This document shows, piece by piece, positions 12,690-23,676 of a stretch of 64,000 nt of DNA (the first letter of the stretch is position 1; every line of letters begins with the position of its first letter). The stretch covers positions 123,310,126 to 123,374,125 of the forward strand of contig CP136069.1 of NCBI GenBank assembly GCA_032622095.1, given 5' to 3'. Under the pieces are notes generated by a model. The model saw only the letters and a program-made list of their open reading frames with translations. It ran no database searches and was not told the DNA's origin. Position numbers and translations under genes: made by a program. The stretch comes from Siphonodentalium dalli (taxonomy: Eukaryota > Mollusca > Scaphopoda > Gadilida > Siphonodentaliidae).

Positions 12690-13325
12690 ACACATGTACA
12701 ACCCACCCATTACCCCAGTCACCCCATATGCACATAAACACCACACAACTGACAACATAGTCACCCACTTTATACACGTACTAGTACACCTGATCATACA
12801 GCCATACTTGGTTATACCCGTACATACCACAAATGACCATACAGCCACGAGTCACCATGCATGAACACCAGGTATACACCTACACCCGACACATGACCAT
12901 ATATGTATACATATTCACTACATTCACGATCATACAGTCACTCATTGTATACATATTCACCTCACCATGGACCATACAGCCACTACATGTATACCTATTC
13001 GCCATACCCATGACCATAGAGTCAATCCAGGTATACATATGCACATCACCAATGGTGAGCCCATCCAGATATACCAATATCCGCACATACGACCACTCAT
13101 AAGTTCCATACTTGCCATACTCATACACGCCATCCATGATAATAAATCTACTCCCCATACACCACCAATGATAACACATCCACAACATATATAAATATAC
13201 GTCCCATCGTTACCAACAGGGCACTCCCTATATACCCACACATCATTCATGACCATACAATAACTCCCTGTATTATCTATTACCTATTATCCTCATCTAT
13301 GATCATATAGTAACTCCCTGGCTGC
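12690..13325 (-). repeat. Degenerate minisatellite (right arm, palindrome 1)
   Basis: Reverse-complement counterpart of the 10080-11706 array, shorter by about 1 kb. The core reads CCATACAGCCACT and GTATACATATTCACCTCACC. It is repeated almost exactly at 40825-41450 in the second assembly block. Confidence 0.85.
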
Positions 13326-15402
13326 CATCTTGGCTTCCACCCTGTATCCAGTTGATACATTTGTATCATAATGGGCCAGAATACCCAATATATGGTTCAT
13401 CTCAGTTCCGTCTCAAAGTTCTGCCCATTTCCTTTCAATAATATGGCCAGAATCACAAAAGAGGTTCTCCGCAAAATTCCATACTGCAACTTTAAAATGT
13501 ATTTGTCATGCCCCATACGGAACTGGGACAAGCATAATAGAACGTAGTTGTCAGTTAATTTGCATTGTAACTAACACGTACAATAACCAAGTGAATCACA
13601 ATTTGCCACCCTTTTCGGATAACGCAGAGAATAATGTTCGGGATATTTACAAATTTGGTTGCCATTTTGGAAGCCATCTTGAGCAATTTAGTCTATAAAC
13701 ACCGTAGTGTGACACATTTAAGATAGACCAAAACAATAAACACCTTTCAATCCAAAGATAGTTACATTTTACTTGAACAAATGGTCGAACCCTGAAAAGT
13801 GAATTTTTGCCGATATTTATGTCAAGTGTGTGAGAGAATAATCCAATATTTCTGGTGATGTCAGTGGTGACAATAGTAAAAATGATCCATGGTGCATCAG
13901 ACATGTTAGTATGCAATGTGTAGAAAACATATTAGCCAATCGTGTACATCAAGCACAACTTGTAAGCGATTGCAGGACACCCTGGGGCAATATTTACCAT
14001 TTTCCATATTTTGGCGGCCATTTTCGCAGCCATTTAGAGCCAAGGTAAGATTTATGGTTCCAGAGATTTGGATATTCATAGGTAATGATATGCCTCACTT
14101 ACATTACAATGTTCTTTTCATTTCTTGTTGAAATATGATCGGGTTGTGGGGGGGGGGGGGGGGTTACAAGTCTCGTTCTTATCAGAAAACGACATGAATA
14201 TATATTTCTTAAGTTGATCGTATCGAATTAGGGATGTATTGGTTGTGTAATAGTGCAACGTTCCAGGGGCGTGCGCACATACACACACGTTGGACGAATG
14301 CAATCATGTAAATAAAAGTGATTTTTTACGTTTTGAAGGGCAACCCGATGACCCCCTTCTTATCTTAAAACCCCAGGAAAAGTTGCTTCTTAAGTTGTGT
14401 TTTTATAATTAGTATATATCAAAGTACTTTGAAACCAAAAATTATGGATGTATGCGAAAGTGTAAAAAAAAGTGAAAAATCACGTTTTGGGGTTCAGCAT
14501 GGGACCCCCTTTCTTATCTGAAAACCCCAGGAAAATCCCTTTCTTAAGTTGTGTTTTCTTAATCAGTACACTTAGGAGTATCATCAAACCAAAATTCATC
14601 GATGTACGCGGAAGTGTAAATAGAAGTGATTTTTGGCACTTTTTGGGGTTCAGCGGCCCCTAAACCCCAGGAATGCGCAACTTAAGAAATCGGTTTTTCA
14701 GAATGTTCCATTATTGGTACCAACTTTAGGGGGTCAAACCTTTTGTACGCAAAAGTGTGAATAGAACATATGCGGGCTCCCTAACTATACAGGCTGTACT
14801 GTTTGTGTGATCATCATAAAATTTGTCATGAATGTTGACATTTACATGTAGATGGGAACGAGTCATTTTAGGATCATTCGGCCAAAAAACATGGCCGCTG
14901 GTGGCAATCTTGGATTTAACTCTTTGCATCACTAAATCCTTTGACACATCCTACAGACCACATCTCTGATCTGATCATTACCAAACTTCATATGGATCAT
15001 CGGGGTGACCTCTAGATGGGAACGAGTCATTTTGGGGTCATTTGGCCAAAAAACATGGCCGCTGTCGGCCATCTTGGATTTTACTCTTTGCATCACTAAA
15101 TACTTTCACACACTCTACAGACCACAACCCTGATCCGTTCATCACCAAACTTCATATTCATCATTGGGGTGGCCCCTAGTTGGGCACGAATCATTTTGGG
15201 GGTAATTTGGCCAAAAAACATGGCCACTGGTGGCCATCTTTGATTTCAAAATTGAATCCATTGGCGCGGTCTACAGGTCGTACTGTTTGTCTGATCATCA
15301 TAAAATTTGTCATGAATGTTTACATGTAGATGGGAACGAGTCATTTTGGGATCAATCAGCCAAAAAACATGGCCGCTGGTGGCCATTTTGGATTTTACTC
15401 TT
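12705..15402 (+). repeat. Large duplication block A, copy 1
   Basis: Matches 40825-43895 in direct orientation (offset 28120 at the left edge) with few substitutions. The main difference is a missing segment of about 365 bp in this copy after 14138. The match stops at 15402, where this copy runs into AGGATATC and the other continues TGCATCAC. The partner begins exactly at the edge of an N gap. Confidence 0.95.
14765..15402 (+). repeat. Tandem units of about 165-180 bp with AAACATGGCCGC core
   Basis: Successive units read GATGGGAACGAGTCATTTTGG, GGCCAAAAAACATGGCC, GGCCATCTTGGATTTTACTC and TTTGCATCACTAAAT. Related arrays are at 8050-8215, 26206-27187, 43270-44230 and 59765-60746. Their open frames (for example HVFWPNDPKMTRSHL) arise from repetition and do not show a conserved domain. 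Confidence 0.8.
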
Positions 15403-15479
15403 AGGATATCAGGACATGCTAGAATAGGGATTCATGGTCTGATGTCCGTCCGCGGACGAGTTAATTACTTCACCTATGC

Positions 15480-15725
15480 ATGAATACACACCTTCACGTT
15501 TTTATTCTTCAAAAATGGCGATGCTACTACTGTCAAAAGAAAGTTGGAGATGGGAACGCCACACTACAACACACACTCGCCAATCACGGTGATCGTGAGA
15601 TCACGCTCCTCTACTCCGATTGCGATGGCACACGTTATACGGTCAGACATTTTGGTGTATACCCCATGCATTTTTTGGACAGGGATGTTGATAATATGAA
15701 AATAGGGTTTTTTCCCCTGATTTAA
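15480..15725 (+). pseudogene. Possible C2H2-finger protein fragment, perhaps transposon-derived
   Basis: An 81-codon frame with a plausible zinc-finger pattern, CYYC then LQHTLANH (C-x2-C, then H-x4-H), followed by LLYSDCDGTRYTVRHFG. Residues before about position 12 look random. No start context, splice sites or longer frame support a host gene. Small N-terminal C2H2 or BED-type fingers are common on transposon ORF products, so a decayed element fragment is the more likely reading. The assignment is tentative. Confidence 0.3.
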
Positions 15726-15743
15726 GTCAATAAGTAAACCATA

Positions 15744-15929
15744 CAGTAATGCTCTAATTAATCAACTCCTTAACCACAGCAGAATTATGGATAACTTTTC
15801 AGGATTTAGTCGGAAATATGGCTCGAGAGCTTTTCGATGAATGGCAACAAGCCATATTTCCGACTAAATCCTGAAAAGTTACCCATAATTATGCTGTGGT
15901 TAAGAAGTCGATTAATTAGAGCATCACTG
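15744..15929. mobile_element. Palindromic mariner-type MITE (CAGTAATGCTCTAATTAATC ends)
   Basis: The left arm CAGTAATGCTCTAATTA... and right arm ...TAATTAGAGCATCACTG are inverted repeats extending about 85-90 bp toward the centre, flanked on both sides by TA (15742-15743 and 15930-15931). This fits TA-targeting Tc1/mariner/pogo-type non-autonomous elements. A fuller copy is at 25149-25361, and single arms are at 23108-23197 and 56858-56945. Confidence 0.85.
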
Positions 15930-16240
15930 TATGAGGTAAGAAAGCCCGCATGCAGTGACACTGCATGCATGTATAGGATATTACCACAGTAAAGGCTAAA
16001 ATTTGTGCAAAAATAAATTAAAAACATCATACAAAAAAATACTAGAGTTCCGGGAAGTAGACATCAATTCTTTGGATAGAGGGATGCTGATAATATGTAA
16101 TTAGGGATTCTCATTGTTGAACACAAACTCACAGTTGACTGTTGAGTACAGGTTAAAATTAGCTCAATGCTCATCTTGTGTTGCTAGGTGATACACCAGG
16201 TCATGCTAATAGTTTATGGGTAGGTTAGATAGTAGTCACA

Positions 16241-16344
16241 ATTACACTTAAGCGCAATTGATTGCGCTTAAGTGCAATTGATTGCGCTTAAGCGCAATTA
16301 ATTACGCTTAAGCGTAAATGCCCTATTTGCGCTTAAGCACAATT
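16241..16344. repeat. 20-bp palindromic tandem array centred on CTTAAG
   Basis: Units start at 16241, 16261, 16281 and 16301, with a fifth at 16325, each close to ATTGCGCTTAAGCGCAAT, itself a perfect palindrome. The first four are exactly 20 bp apart. No gene is adjacent. Confidence 0.9.
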
Positions 16345-17844
16345 CATTATTAAATGTGAATTTGGCCTCCCATACAATACATATGACTCACACCCAAGTG
16401 GATTATCCACATGAATGTGAGCCACACAAGAAAACACATAGCGAAGACAAATAGTATAAATAGAAAATAATTGCAAAATGGCTATAAGAATAGACATGTA
16501 ATCCATACAACTGACCCCAAGCATGTGGTGTAAACCACTAAGGTCCATGACAATAAATATATGAATACATGAATATATAAATACGAATAATGAAAATCCA
16601 ACATTGGTGCATACACACATGATGGCGTCACAAATCAGAAACAGAGCACTGACCACCAAAACGACGCAAATGTCGAAATAAAACAATTATACATACAAAC
16701 GGCCACTCAAATACACACATAAACATATATATATATACACTTACACATTTGCGGGTTTGTAATTTGGCGTTCGCAATGAAAATCTGGTCACGATTATCGG
16801 GGAACATCAATGAACGATGAGAATAAAAACACCCCCCACTGGTCCATCAACGTTCTATCACCCCGTGATACACATGCAATGTGTAGTTTAGCTCTTTTTT
16901 AGCCACAGCAGGACTAGTAGCGTGGGATTACTCTATTAAAACACTCTTACTACCTGATTGTGTTGTAAGTTTTGCTCGAATGGACCTAATTGCATGAACC
17001 TGTGTATAGTCATAGCTGATATCGTGTTTAGTTTTTCGCGGTTATTCCACCAAACTACGTAAGAATGTTTGAGGTTTTCCGGTTTCGACTGCTCGGTTGT
17101 TTCAAAATCTCAGCATGATATTTTACATGAAACATGATATTTGTGAACACTGGTGCAACAGTTTCTGTTGGGGATATAACAAGGATAATGACCTATTAAT
17201 TGCCATAAACCAACCAACTATGTCACATTCCAAGATTGGCCACAATTACAGTTACACAATAAAAATACGTTCGACAACCATTTCCTGAACAAGAATTGAG
17301 CGTTTGTTATCAGTTATATCCAATAGAACACATAGAAATAATTATAGATTACATAGTTCATGCATATACTCCCCATTGCGTTTGCTACCCCAGAAATACG
17401 TGATTAATCGAACAAAGTATGCCTTTATGGACGTATATGCGACGCAAAATAACATATTAAGTTTATTACCCCCTAACCAACGCATAATATTTAGTATTTA
17501 TTCGCTTTTTTGCTTGTTATAGCACAATACATGATCCTGGGGAGAGCACTTGACTATTGGGAGAGCACTGAGCACTCTGTTAAGTATCGGAATATAATTA
17601 TAAAATGTCGATTTACAGGCATTCCTACGGATTTCTTACATTTTCTCACATATCAATGTGAACATCAATATAAATAATCCATTGGTTAAAAGAAACCTGC
17701 AATATACTTACATAATCTGTAATTTTTCTTCACTTTTGTGCGGCGAAAATAAAAAATCCACAGTAAAGCACCGGAATGTCACGATAAAAATTGCTCAAAA
17801 AATTGGTAGAGCACCACATTGCTAGGAATAGATCCTCCACAGTG

Positions 17845-19639
17845 CGGCTGCTAGAGCTATTCAAAATGTGGACATGCTTGAATTTCAAATAAGATGCATA
17901 TGGTGTGACTGTTTGAAATATGTGACATTTCATATCGGATGAGGACAAACAGGAATCGTCTCGGTGAAATATTAACGGAAATCAGCTGGGAAAGTTTGAT
18001 TTGGTGGAGAAAATAGCAGTTAAAAACAGACATCGTGAATATAATCAACAAATCTTACTGATCGGCTCGATATTTCGAAGTTTGGTCAATGAACATAGAT
18101 AAAATCAATGGCCAGTATTTTTATATATAACAGCTATCAATGAATGCTCACACATATATAGTATTCCTCACGATATAAATTCTTACCATTTTCTGCAATG
18201 TCTTGTCCCTTTCTATTGAAAATGCAAGAACACACTGACATTGGCAAATGCGCACCTTGTCCACACCTGAATGCGAACTAGTTCTCATGAGGCAGGTGCG
18301 ACCCCGTGCTATTATAACAAACTATGCCCAGAATCATGGGTGGGAGTTATCTTGCTTGTTTGTCTTTGGTCAAATGGACGCTTTGCATATATGAACAGAG
18401 GGCAGCCTTTTTCAAGCATGATGATGTCAAACATGCTTATATCAGAGGTCCGCTGAATGTCAAAGAAATGAGAATTATATGTAAACAAAGCCTTGTTTTC
18501 CAGAGAATTTATATTTGTCACGCAATCAGAAAATGTATGTAAACAATATATAAAACGATCACGGTAAATGATATATCATTTTGATGACGGATTAATCGCG
18601 GACATGTCAGATGAATAATCACATTCAGCGGTTACCGTGTAAATGTGGTACGTCTTTTCATTGAAAGTCTGTAGAGTGAAAGGTCTAAACCAGCCTCATT
18701 CCAACTGATATACCAAGCTGTTGAGAACAGAGAAGACTTGGTCTATGCAAGGGGAACCGTAGTCCCATCTATAGTAGTTTTGTTTTGGAATCTGGGCCAT
18801 GGAGAAGGTTCTCCAACAATATCTATAACATTATTTAGTTTTTTCATAGAAACGTATAGTGTACCATATATATAGAGAATTGAGTCCAGGTATTTTGAGT
18901 ATAGCTATTGCAACAATAGGACATTTCTATCAAAGTTCTGAAGGTAGCCAGACCACAAAAGGTAATGACCAGCAAACGATGCATTCTGTAAAGTTAGGAA
19001 ATGTCATTATTTTCTATTATCAGTGTTACCGCAAGAGTTTTCGCTTAATTGTTGGTGGAGTTAACATTGCATTCACAATTCAATATAAAACATAAAGTAG
19101 AATTGAGTATGTATTTGTGCCTCAAGATCACAAGTTGTTAACATTCCATACCCAGAGTTGTAATTTTTTACAGAAATAATGTTCAATTATTCTTTGATTA
19201 ACACTTTCATATATTTGGTGTAAAGAAAATAATGACATTTTTTCCAGTGTTCGATTAGAAATTTTGTAGAGGTGCGGTTTTGTGTGACACTTTTCTCAAA
19301 ACACGAGAACTAAACTTCATTTCTATCAATAGCGCGATGACTGAATAACTGGTGTGATTAATAACATGGAGAAATAATAGTATTACGCTCCATTTTTTCT
19401 AAAAATTTGGCAGCGTAGAAAACAAGACAGTCAATGACTACCAGACTGTAAAGACGGAGAAGACTGGGACTCTGAAGACTACATAGTCAGTACGTTGTTA
19501 TAACGTAATTAGTTTTTCAAAATTTAAATTAAAATTTTTTTTAAAAGGAGTAAAATGTTGTTTTTTTCATTTAAAATTAATTATTTTGTTTGTTAAATTA
19601 AGCTAATGCTTAATTAAATCATTTTTTTTTTTTTTTTTT
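17845..19639. other. Non-coding AT-rich DNA in block B
   Basis: No credible exon is visible. Small frames here (for example 18324-18542 and 18859-19095) are preserved in copy 2 simply because the whole block is nearly identical, which is not evidence of coding. A short dispersed repeat lies near 19430-19495 (CAGACTGTAAAGACGGAGAAG), with relatives at 44863-44925 and 53149-53215. Confidence 0.6.
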
Positions 19640-19978
19640 AAAGATATTGACCCTGGCTCTGCCCATGTTTTCCCAGTGACCCCATTTTAACAGATCTGAA
19701 CCCCAGTAATCCAAGGACCCTACATGCCAAATATAAGGTTAATGGTTCTTGAGAAGAAGTTGTTTTAAGACTTAATCTGGAGGGAAAGAGTTATGGCCCT
19801 GACTTTGCAACTATTTGACTTAGTGACCTCATTTTAGTCATCTAGGGAACATCCACACCAAATATGAACCCATTCAGTCTTATGGGTCTGGAGAAGAAGA
19901 TGTTTAAACAATTTTTGATGGAAGGACGGATGATGGCCGACGAGCTCCACAGGAGATTTTGCCTCAGGTGAGCTTAAA
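19640..19978 (+). mobile_element. Dispersed element with GTTATGGCCCTG units and GTGAGCTTAAAA end
   Basis: Units containing CCCCAGTAATCCAAGGACC, GAGTTATGGCCCTGACTTTG and ACATCCACACCAAATATGAAC are followed by GAGCTCCACAGGAGATTTTG and the terminus CAGGTGAGCTTAAAA. Relatives are at 20706-22262 (interrupted), 49790-50302, about 53370-53707 and 54433-56009. This style of repeat is widespread in molluscan genomes as I know them. Coding capacity is absent. Confidence 0.65.
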
Positions 19979-20705
19979 ACTATAATCACGGGAACCGATA
20001 TATTAGTACCAAACTTGAACTCAACAACTCAAATAGTTTGTCCTATGGAGGGGGTTAAAGTTTTTGCAGTGAGTGGCTAACTCTTAAACTTATAAAGCTG
20101 TCTGTATTAGAAAGTCTCAATCAACAAAAGGTGGTCCACACAAACTACAGAACCATTCATAGGGTAGAAATTAATTCACTAAAAGGAAGTGTTAAAACTG
20201 TATAAACAACATATTTTCACTGACCCACCACTGATTAGAGACTGAAGGCTCCTGGGAATACATGTGACATTCAATTTCAAAACTAATTACCAAAACAAAA
20301 CCCTCTGGCTGGAGAGAGCAGACTGGTATTATTTTCACTGTTAGAGTTAATATTCTAGCATATGCACAGGGTGTATTGCATTGTGACTGTGAAATATATT
20401 TAAAACAGGTGTTTGATAACAGGGATGCTAGAAGCACCAATGGGCAAGGCAATGACTTGTTAGATGGTGGTTTATTTTTTATTGAAATAAGGCATCAGTG
20501 TATCTCGTGTGCTGTCAAATTTTGCCAAGAATATTTCTATCTGATGAAAATGGATGAGGGTGAGGAGGTTCTTTAATATTTGTGTCTTTAATAATTAACT
20601 TAAAAAAATATATATATATTATTGAACTAATTAAAAAAATATTTAATTTAAAATAATTTTTTTTTTTGAATTGATCAAGGAGTTTAATCTAATTTGTTTT
20701 GTTCT

Positions 20706-22262
20706 TTAGTTATGTCCCTGGCTCCGCCCACATTTGACCCAGTGACCTCATTTGAACAAATCTGAACCCCAGTCACCCAAGGATCCTTCATACCAAATAT
20801 GAACCCATTCAACCCGATGGTACAAGAGAAGAAGTCGTTTTAACCCTTTGAACCCTGGCTCCCCACAGCGATCGACACCATGACACCATGGCTCCCTGTG
20901 TTATTTTTTATTTATTGTAGACTTTGTTTAGGCGCAATGTGTGGGTTCTGTTTAAGTGGTGCCATAGATCTGAAACTTTACATGTATGTTCCCCATGGAC
21001 CACTGAGTATTTTAAGACCGGGATACATTGCCACAAGATCACTCCCTGGCAACGGTTGCTATGCAGCTACCCGAAATTGAATATAAAATGCAATTATAGC
21101 TTTTATCGACGTATTTCAGCCCTAGGAAATGGCATTTTCGATGCAGCCCATGCCCCATTGTGAAATTTGTTATATATCTGGCCGGATGAGTGAACCAAAC
21201 TTTTGTTTAAGGGTAGCAACGGTTGCTAACTCCAAATGATCCAATGACACCATTGCCCTGAGCATTCAATCGTATTATGTCTCATTTTAGACATTGCCTA
21301 GGCGCATGTTACGTTTTTTCCGAAATCACGTGACGAGCGTTTCGGTCGGTCTCGTCGACAATCAAATTCCAGAGTGCATCATCCCAAAATAAATTTAAGC
21401 AATCCACCTTGGGGTGTACTGTCCAAACTTATTGAAGTTGGTACATTCTTTGGTCCCGGCTTCTCTTTCGGTGTAAGGTACGAATAACAAACCAATTTGC
21501 GTCCATTTTCAACGTATGGACATTATGATCACCGTGACTAATTGCAGGTATGAAGCCACGCCCCCTGCCACGCCCCTACCTCGACATAAGCTCCGCCCAC
21601 TTCCACAACACCTCAACTACCCCATACATTGATCTCTTGTCGTATCTCTATTTGAAAAAACGCCACCCGCTCCTGGATTGACTGAATCTCTCCCAGTGTC
21701 AATGTGCTTTCGTTCTCCCATTCTAACTCACAAATGGCGTAGTCATCATCATCAAAATCTTCCGCGTCCGATTCCAAAATTTGCCGGACCACCTCACCTC
21801 GTCTACCGAAAATGTTTTAGGCTTCATAATTCATTATGTTGTGTGCTTAAACACAATAGCAACAAGACACTAACAAAAACATAATTATTGGACAAGCAGA
21901 CGACCGCGATGGTGTATGTAAACAACAAACACGTGGCGGTCAATATATGGCCGGTCCGGGGTATTTGGAGGTTCACGCTGCGGCCGGTTTTCCGGCCGCT
22001 CGGGTTCAAAGGGTTTAAGAAATACTATGGAGGGAAAGAGTTATGGCCCTGTCTTCGCAACTATTTGACCCAGTGTCCTCATTTGAACAAATCTGAATGT
22101 TAGTCACCTAGGGCACATCCACACCAAATATGAACCCATTCGGTCTTATGGATTGGGAGAAGATGTTTAAAGAATTGTTGACGGATGGATGGACAGATGG
22201 ACGACGGACGAGGAGTGATGACTATAGCTCCACCGGAGACTTCGTCTCAGGTGAGCTAAAAA
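20706..22262 (+). mobile_element. Same dispersed family, split by a piggyBac-type insertion
   Basis: The left part 20706-20843 runs up to GAAGTCGTTTTAA. The right part 22014-22262 resumes TTTAAGAAATACTATGGAGG and continues to the CAGGTGAGCTAAAA end. The interruption is the 1.17-kb element at 20844-22013. The nesting gives a relative age, with this family older than the insertion. Confidence 0.75.
20844..22013 (-). mobile_element. Internally deleted piggyBac-type transposon
   Basis: Terminal inverted repeats CCCTTTGAACCC and GGGTTCAAAGGG abut TTAA on the left and TTTAA on the right. Piggybac elements insert at TTAA and have ends beginning CCC. On the minus strand (about 21640-21830) is a start-like MKPKTFSVDE followed, after a shift of frame, by an acidic stretch (VVRQILESDAEDFDDDDYA). 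This resembles the acidic N-terminus of piggyBac transposases. A direct GAGGT repeat at the junction explains the frameshift. The DDD catalytic core is missing. The copy at 54572-55759 shares the same lesion. Confidence 0.65.
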
Positions 22263-22513
22263 GTAAACCGAGAACGGGATGTGGCAACAAACCACAAAGA
22301 AGTGATTACAGAGTGTGAAATAGCCCTGGCATGAAGTGAAGAACTAGTGTGATCGATTCATAGAATTTATTCATCAGAGAATCAATAAAATAAATACTAT
22401 CTTAATCTTATAAACAAATGAAGGACGGAATGTAAAACTTGAGTAGTAGCAAGTTCAAAGAATGCGGACACTATTTGTAAGCCATATAGGAAATTATCTT
22501 GGTTGATCAAAAT

Positions 22514-22768
22514 ATTTGTGACTAGCTGAAACAGGCTCCATTTGGGAGCCTTTATTCAGCGTTGGAGGACTGCGGCCTGCCGCACAAAGTTACATCTTAG
22601 ACAGCAGTGGCACCTTTGTGCACTTTGCACACGTTTTGGCCATTTATATAATCAAAATTTTGAAAAACTAATGCCAAGTCACCAAACCAAATTTAGTTGA
22701 AATCGGTCCAAGGGTCTGGGAGATAAGTCAGAACAGACCGACAGACATATCCTACTCTATATATACAT
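22514..22768 (+). repeat. Non-LTR retroelement 3' tail
   Basis: CCAAATTTAGTTGAAATCGG, AAGGGTCTGGGAGATAAG and an AGACCGACAGACATA end followed by an AT-rich simple tail are typical of RTE/CR1-type 3' UTR fragments. GGCTCCATTTGGGAGCC forms a small hairpin at its start. No coding sequence is present. Copy 2 is at about 56268-56530. Confidence 0.5.
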
Positions 22769-23107
22769 GTATATATAGATAATGAAACTACTGTAAAAGA
22801 CAGTTTTCCCCAAACTCAGTGACATAAAATATGGGTGTTTTCCATGTCCACACCAGTAATATGATTATTAAATGTAAACAAGAAGTTACATGTGTTTTCA
22901 TCCGATTTTCAGAGTATCGCATAATATACTACTGGTATATTCATAATGAGTCTGGCTCTGATGTTATGAGTATTTATCACTGTATTGCAGGAATATTATG
23001 CATTATGATGAAGCTCAATTACCTGAAAGCATATTCGTATCTTTGTATTAAGTTACATTAAGTATGCCATGCAACATTGCTGTTTCCAAAATACAAAGAA
23101 TAATAGT

Positions 23108-23197
23108 TTTCCAATGAATGGCAACAAGCCATATTTCCGACTAAATCCTGAAAAGTTACCCATAATTCTGCTGTGGTTAAGGAGTCTAGGGCATTAC
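23108..23197 (+). mobile_element. Single arm of the CAGTAATGCTCTAATTA MITE
   Basis: GATGAATGGCAACAAGCC through AAATCCTGAAAAGTTACCC to GGCATTACTATATG matches one arm of the palindromic MITE at 25149-25361, without its partner arm. The same half-copy is in copy 2 (56858-56945). It lies just downstream of the IFT74 stop, possibly in its 3'UTR. Confidence 0.75.
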
Positions 23198-23366
23198 TAT
23201 ATGTCTTTGACAACATCTATCTTAACCCTTTCTATACTAAATGGAATCTCCATTCATGTTATAAAAGTACACAATGGAATGGTCTATTATTCATCTGGAG
23301 GGGTTCTCAGGAAAAAAAAGCAGACGACAGATATTAAAAGTGCAGAAGGAATCCTATTTAATGGAG

Positions 23367-23434
23367 GGAAATGTTCAGATAATAAGTTCAATAAACGACC
23401 TATGGTTTGTTGAACTTATTATCAGAACATTTCC
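23367..23434. repeat. 25-bp-arm hairpin downstream of IFT74
   Basis: GGAAATGTTC(A)GATAATAAG... at 23367-23391 pairs with 23410-23434 with one mismatch, leaving an 18-base loop. It is identical in copy 2 (57114-57181). A single arm recurs at about 27414-27438. It lies about 120 bp beyond the IFT74 stop on the gene's 3' side, so it may be transcribed in the 3'UTR, or it may be a hairpin MITE remnant. Confidence 0.8.
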
Positions 23435-23557
23435 TAAGGGATAACTACTCATCAATGAATATTTAGTATTTTGACAGGTGATGGAAACATAGTACAGGAA
23501 CGCTCAAAACAATTCTTCATGGTCAGCTGATCAATATCCTGTCGGCTGTCGTGGAGA

Positions 23558-23676
23558 TCACATGGCCGATTTTTTCGTCAGCTGATTTTGTAGGAGTTGA
23601 TTATAGTCGTTCATGGCCTCGCTGACTCTCTTTGATATTGACCTGTAATCACACTCCATGGATTTGGCAGCAATAA
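23558..23676 (-). CDS. IFT74: IFT74, terminal coding exon (copy 1)
   Basis: This is the last coding exon of intraflagellar transport protein 74, a coiled-coil IFT-B core subunit that partners IFT81 and is needed for cargo and tubulin transport in cilia. The acceptor is TGTTGAACAG at 23677-23686 on the minus strand. The split codon joins the preceding exon's T to give F, then IAAKSMECDYR, SISKRVSEAMNDYNQLL and QNQLTKKSAM followed by TGA. The register and spacing match the C-terminus of animal IFT74 (known pattern FIATKSQESDYQ). The exon is 2 bases plus 39 codons including the stop. Copy 2 is at 57305-57423. Confidence 0.92.

Larger units (their letters stand above)
7978..15402. mobile_element. 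Giant inverted-repeat (foldback-like) element, copy 1
   Basis: The left arm (about 7978-11706) reappears in reverse complement as the right arm (about 12690-15402). From outside in, the modules are: units around GGCCAAAAAACATGGCC; a segment with several CTTAAG-containing short repeats (8280-8720); a C-tract (8839-8856); a block of about 1 kb with GATGGCCGCC motifs (8900-10060); and a degenerate minisatellite. The right arm is shorter because its minisatellite and other parts are reduced. The centre (11707-12690) holds a retroelement-like tail and a hairpin MITE. No transposase is visible. The same inner modules build the second palindrome at 32217-39245, but with different outer ends. The outer boundaries here are approximate. 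Confidence 0.7.
15403..17844. other. Copy-1-specific interval between the two duplicated blocks
   Basis: This 2.4-kb stretch has no counterpart at the equivalent place in copy 2, which instead has 7.6 kb (43896-51488). It contains a short zinc-finger-like open frame (15480-15722), a palindromic MITE (15744-15929) and a 20-bp palindromic tandem array (16241-16344). It also has AT-rich DNA in which a hydrophobic minus-strand frame (16333-16686) looks accidental. Confidence 0.75.

Noticed and set aside
16241-16344. Could the 20-bp palindromic array be a CRISPR?
   Set aside because: There are no variable spacers (units abut directly), there are only five units, and the setting is eukaryotic.
16333-16686. 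117-codon hydrophobic minus-strand frame
   Set aside because: AT-rich, CA-rich DNA produces hydrophobic pseudo-translations. There is no start context, family or neighbour support.
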